A stretch of 64,000 nucleotides of DNA from CAINVV01 sp031432175. Its GTDB lineage: Bacteria; Bacteroidota; Bacteroidia; Bacteroidales; Prolixibacteraceae. The notes under the pieces were generated by a model. That model made no database searches, was not told the DNA's origin, and saw nothing but the letters and a program-made list of their open reading frames with translations. The stretch is taken from NCBI GenBank assembly GCA_964358545.1, contig CAYHQN010000005.1:13184-77183 (forward strand), in the 5' to 3' direction. A program made the translations under genes and the position numbers. Shown here piece by piece: positions 61,834-64,000 of the stretch. Position 1 is the first letter of the stretch. Every line of letters begins with the position of its first letter.

Positions 61834-63993
61834 ATGGATTCATTGATTTGCAAAGAAACAGGTTACGAAATCCTCCTTTCAAGAGGATCGTGTAGAGAAA
61901 GCCGGGGAAGCATTCGATTCTTGGGGATATTGAAGCGGATATTAATTATTTTAACAGTCTTTTTGCTGGAAAGTCGGGCGAACAGCCAGCCCAGGCATGG
62001 GACATCTCAATATGATGTTGATGTTCATTGGTGGATAAAAGAACGCTTTGCCAAAGGAAAAATCCCCCCATTTTCGTTTGTTTTAGGAGGGAAAAGTTCA
62101 GACAATTTTATCAAAACCTGGCAGTTTAGTTCTGAAAAGCAGAAATCAACGGAGCCGAATGCGGAAGAAACTGTTTATACTTATTCCGATAAAAAGAGCG
62201 GACTTGTCGTAAAATGTAAGGTGACCTGTTTTAATGATTTCCAGGCCGTTGAATGGGTACTGAAATTTTCAAACACCTCTTCTTCAAACACTCCGGTTAT
62301 AGAAAAAGTGGCTGCAGTTGATTATTCGTTTAATTCCGGAAGTAAAGGAACTTTTGTGCTTCACCATGCAAAAGGAAGTAACGCTGAACGATCAGACTTT
62401 CAGCCCATCGACGAAAATTTGGAGATCGGTAAAAGTACTTATATGACCCCGGCCGGTGGACGTTCATCTGACAATACTGCTTTTCCGTTTTTCAACATCG
62501 AGATGCCTGGAGAGCAGGGTATTATGGTGGCCATTGGTTGGACAGGGAAATGGTATGCCGATGTTTTGCAGGCTGACGAAAAATCAGTTTCCCTTAAATC
62601 AGGTATGGAAAAAATGAAACTGACGCTTTACCCGAAAGAAGAAATACGCACACCAAAAATCTGCCTGCTCTTCTGGAAAGGAGAAGACCGGATGATTGGT
62701 CATAACCAGTTCAGAAAGTTTATCCTGGCCCATCACTCGCGCAAAATAAACGGATGCTTTGCAGAATATCCTTTATCAGGAAGTTTCGACTACGGCGACC
62801 CTTCGCCTTGCGGGGAATACAATTGTCTGACAGAGGAATTTGCCATTGCATTGGTCAAACGATATCAGCAATTCAGGATTCTACCTGAAGTATTCTGGCT
62901 TGATGCCGGATGGTACAGCGGTTGTGGCTGGGACAAAAAGAATGGGGAATGGTCGCAGAATGTGGGTAACTGGACCGTTGACAAAGATCGCTTTCCTGAC
63001 GGGCTAAAACCTGTTGCCGATGCAGTACATCAGACCGGAGCTAAATTCATGGTCTGGTTCGAACCGGAAAGGGTCATGGAAGGTACCCAGATTTACAGGG
63101 AACATCCTGAATGGCTGATTAAACTTAAGGGAAACAGCAACGCTCTTTTCGACCTGGGAAATACGAAAGCCCGGATGTGGTTAACAGACCATATTTCAGG
63201 CATGATAAAAGATGAAGGTATCGATTATTACCGTCAGGATTTCAACTTTGACCCGATGCCTTACTGGGAAACCAATGATAAACCGGGAAGGATAGGCATC
63301 TCCGAGATCAAACATATCGAAGGCCTGTATGCCTATTGGGATAGTTTACTGGTACGTTTCCCTAAACTTCTGATCGACAATTGCGCCAGTGGCGGACGAC
63401 GAATCGATCTGGAAACAACCTCCAGAAGCGCCCCTCTTTGGCGAACCGACTACCAGTATGGCGAACCAAACGGGTATCAGTGCCATACATTCGGATTAAA
63501 TTTCTACCTGCCCATTCATGGAACAGCTATTTATAAAACAGATAGTTACACATTCAGGTCAGGATTGGGGGGAACCGCAGTGATGAATTGGGAGGTTACG
63601 GGGAAAAACTCAGAACCAATACCGGCTATCCAAAAACGGATAGAGGATTATAAAAAACTGCGCCCCTATTTTTATGCTGATTATTATCCGCTTACCGAAG
63701 GCCGGAATGACACCAGGGACAATGTGTGGCTAGCCTATCAGCTGAACCGACCGGAGCAAAAGGACGGAATAATCCTGGCATTTCGCCGTGGTGATTGCGG
63801 GAATGAGTCAATTCGGGTGAAACTCCGGGGACTCGATGAAAAAGCCACTTACGAGTTATTTTATGAAGATTACGAACTACGGATTAAAAACACCGGAAAG
63901 GAGTTAATGGATGGCTTTGAGGTGGCTATCCCTCAAAAACCTGCATCCTTGTTGATTAGCTATAAACAGATGGCAAATTTAAGTACTAATTGA
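61834..63993 (+). CDS. Alpha-galactosidase, GH36 family
   Basis: The enzyme removes terminal alpha-galactose from glycans. The 719-aa protein shows the GH36 order: N-terminal beta domain, then the barrel with VFWLDAGWYSG at about 353-363, WFEPERVM at 408-415, the nucleophile D469 in YYRQDFNFDP, DNCASGGRR at 515-523 and the acid/base D539 in LWRTDYQYGE. Hydrophobic residues 29-48 (FLGILKRILIILTVFLLESR) look like a signal, but follow an odd 28-residue lead, so the true start may be a TTG near codon 30. The gene ends 7 bases before the window edge. Confidence 0.93.
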   Translation: MDSLICKETGYEILLSRGSCRESRGSIRFLGILKRILIILTVFLLESRANSQPRHGTSQYDVDVHWWIKERFAKGKIPPFSFVLGGKSSDNFIKTWQFSSEKQKSTEPNAEETVYTYSDKKSGLVVKCKVTCFNDFQAVEWVLKFSNTSSSNTPVIEKVAAVDYSFNSGSKGTFVLHHAKGSNAERSDFQPIDENLEIGKSTYMTPAGGRSSDNTAFPFFNIEMPGEQGIMVAIGWTGKWYADVLQADEKSVSLKSGMEKMKLTLYPKEEIRTPKICLLFWKGEDRMIGHNQFRKFILAHHSRKINGCFAEYPLSGSFDYGDPSPCGEYNCLTEEFAIALVKRYQQFRILPEVFWLDAGWYSGCGWDKKNGEWSQNVGNWTVDKDRFPDGLKPVADAVHQTGAKFMVWFEPERVMEGTQIYREHPEWLIKLKGNSNALFDLGNTKARMWLTDHISGMIKDEGIDYYRQDFNFDPMPYWETNDKPGRIGISEIKHIEGLYAYWDSLLVRFPKLLIDNCASGGRRIDLETTSRSAPLWRTDYQYGEPNGYQCHTFGLNFYLPIHGTAIYKTDSYTFRSGLGGTAVMNWEVTGKNSEPIPAIQKRIEDYKKLRPYFYADYYPLTEGRNDTRDNVWLAYQLNRPEQKDGIILAFRRGDCGNESIRVKLRGLDEKATYELFYEDYELRIKNTGKELMDGFEVAIPQKPASLLISYKQMANLSTN

Positions 63994-64000
63994 AAAGATA

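Overview
This window looks like a chromosomal segment of a Bacteroidota bacterium, most likely from the Bacteroidales/Marinilabiliales side. The grounds are a complete SusC/SusD locus with its own ECF sigma/FecR pair, many TAnnTTTG promoter elements at plausible distances from starts, almost no Shine-Dalgarno sequences, PyrB plus PyrI, DUF4293, a SPOR-tailed amidase and the zapA-rny gene order. The lineage is an inference; no rRNA or tRNA gene was found to test it. Apart from the defence region, the left and centre are housekeeping or conserved envelope genes.

Layout. 1-5003: a cation diffusion facilitator, an exported aldose 1-epimerase, an M3 peptidase lipoprotein and a lipocalin. 5000-15486: a defence island read leftwards. 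It holds a type I restriction-modification operon in the order hsdM, small HxH-rich protein, DUF1828-type protein, hsdS, proteasome/HslV-like Ntn hydrolase, hsdR. Beyond it lie an intact RhuM gene, a yhcG (DUF1016) pseudogene with its catalytic core deleted, and a scrap of a second RhuM gene. The Ntn hydrolase overlaps hsdS and hsdR by a few bases and keeps the T1/D/K residues of threonine proteases. It is the most novel item here.

15487-25516: a Bacteroidetes hypothetical protein, a 10-copy 21-bp minisatellite, a flippase-like membrane protein, a DUF5009 acyltransferase-like protein, a flavin reductase-rubredoxin fusion, a Tat-exported Gfo/Idh/MocA oxidoreductase, a small secreted protein, a C69 peptidase and an M23 peptidase. 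25631-42580: cell division and RNA genes (ZapB-like, zapA, rny), a SirB1-type protein, a nucleoside phosphorylase, DUF4293, pyrBI, yigZ, dnaA, an MCE protein, an amidase, lptD, an HD-domain protein and a Sel1-repeat protein. 42590-42735 is a nested inverted-repeat structure between convergent genes. 42721-48073: purL and a lipoamide-dehydrogenase-like flavoprotein that lacks the redox cysteines.

48220-63993: a polysaccharide utilization locus. The ECF sigma factor, FecR anti-sigma factor and STN-bearing SusC form a trans-envelope signalling circuit. SusC/SusD import glycan. The downstream genes are a GH28-like/SGNH fusion, a UroD-superfamily methyltransferase-like protein, a RhaT-type rhamnose transporter, a GH99-like/WbsX protein, a solo SGNH protein that duplicates the fusion's C-terminal domain, and a GH36 alpha-galactosidase. 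Together they suggest a rhamnose- and galactose-containing, pectin-like or O-substituted glycan as substrate (inference). The locus may continue past the right edge.
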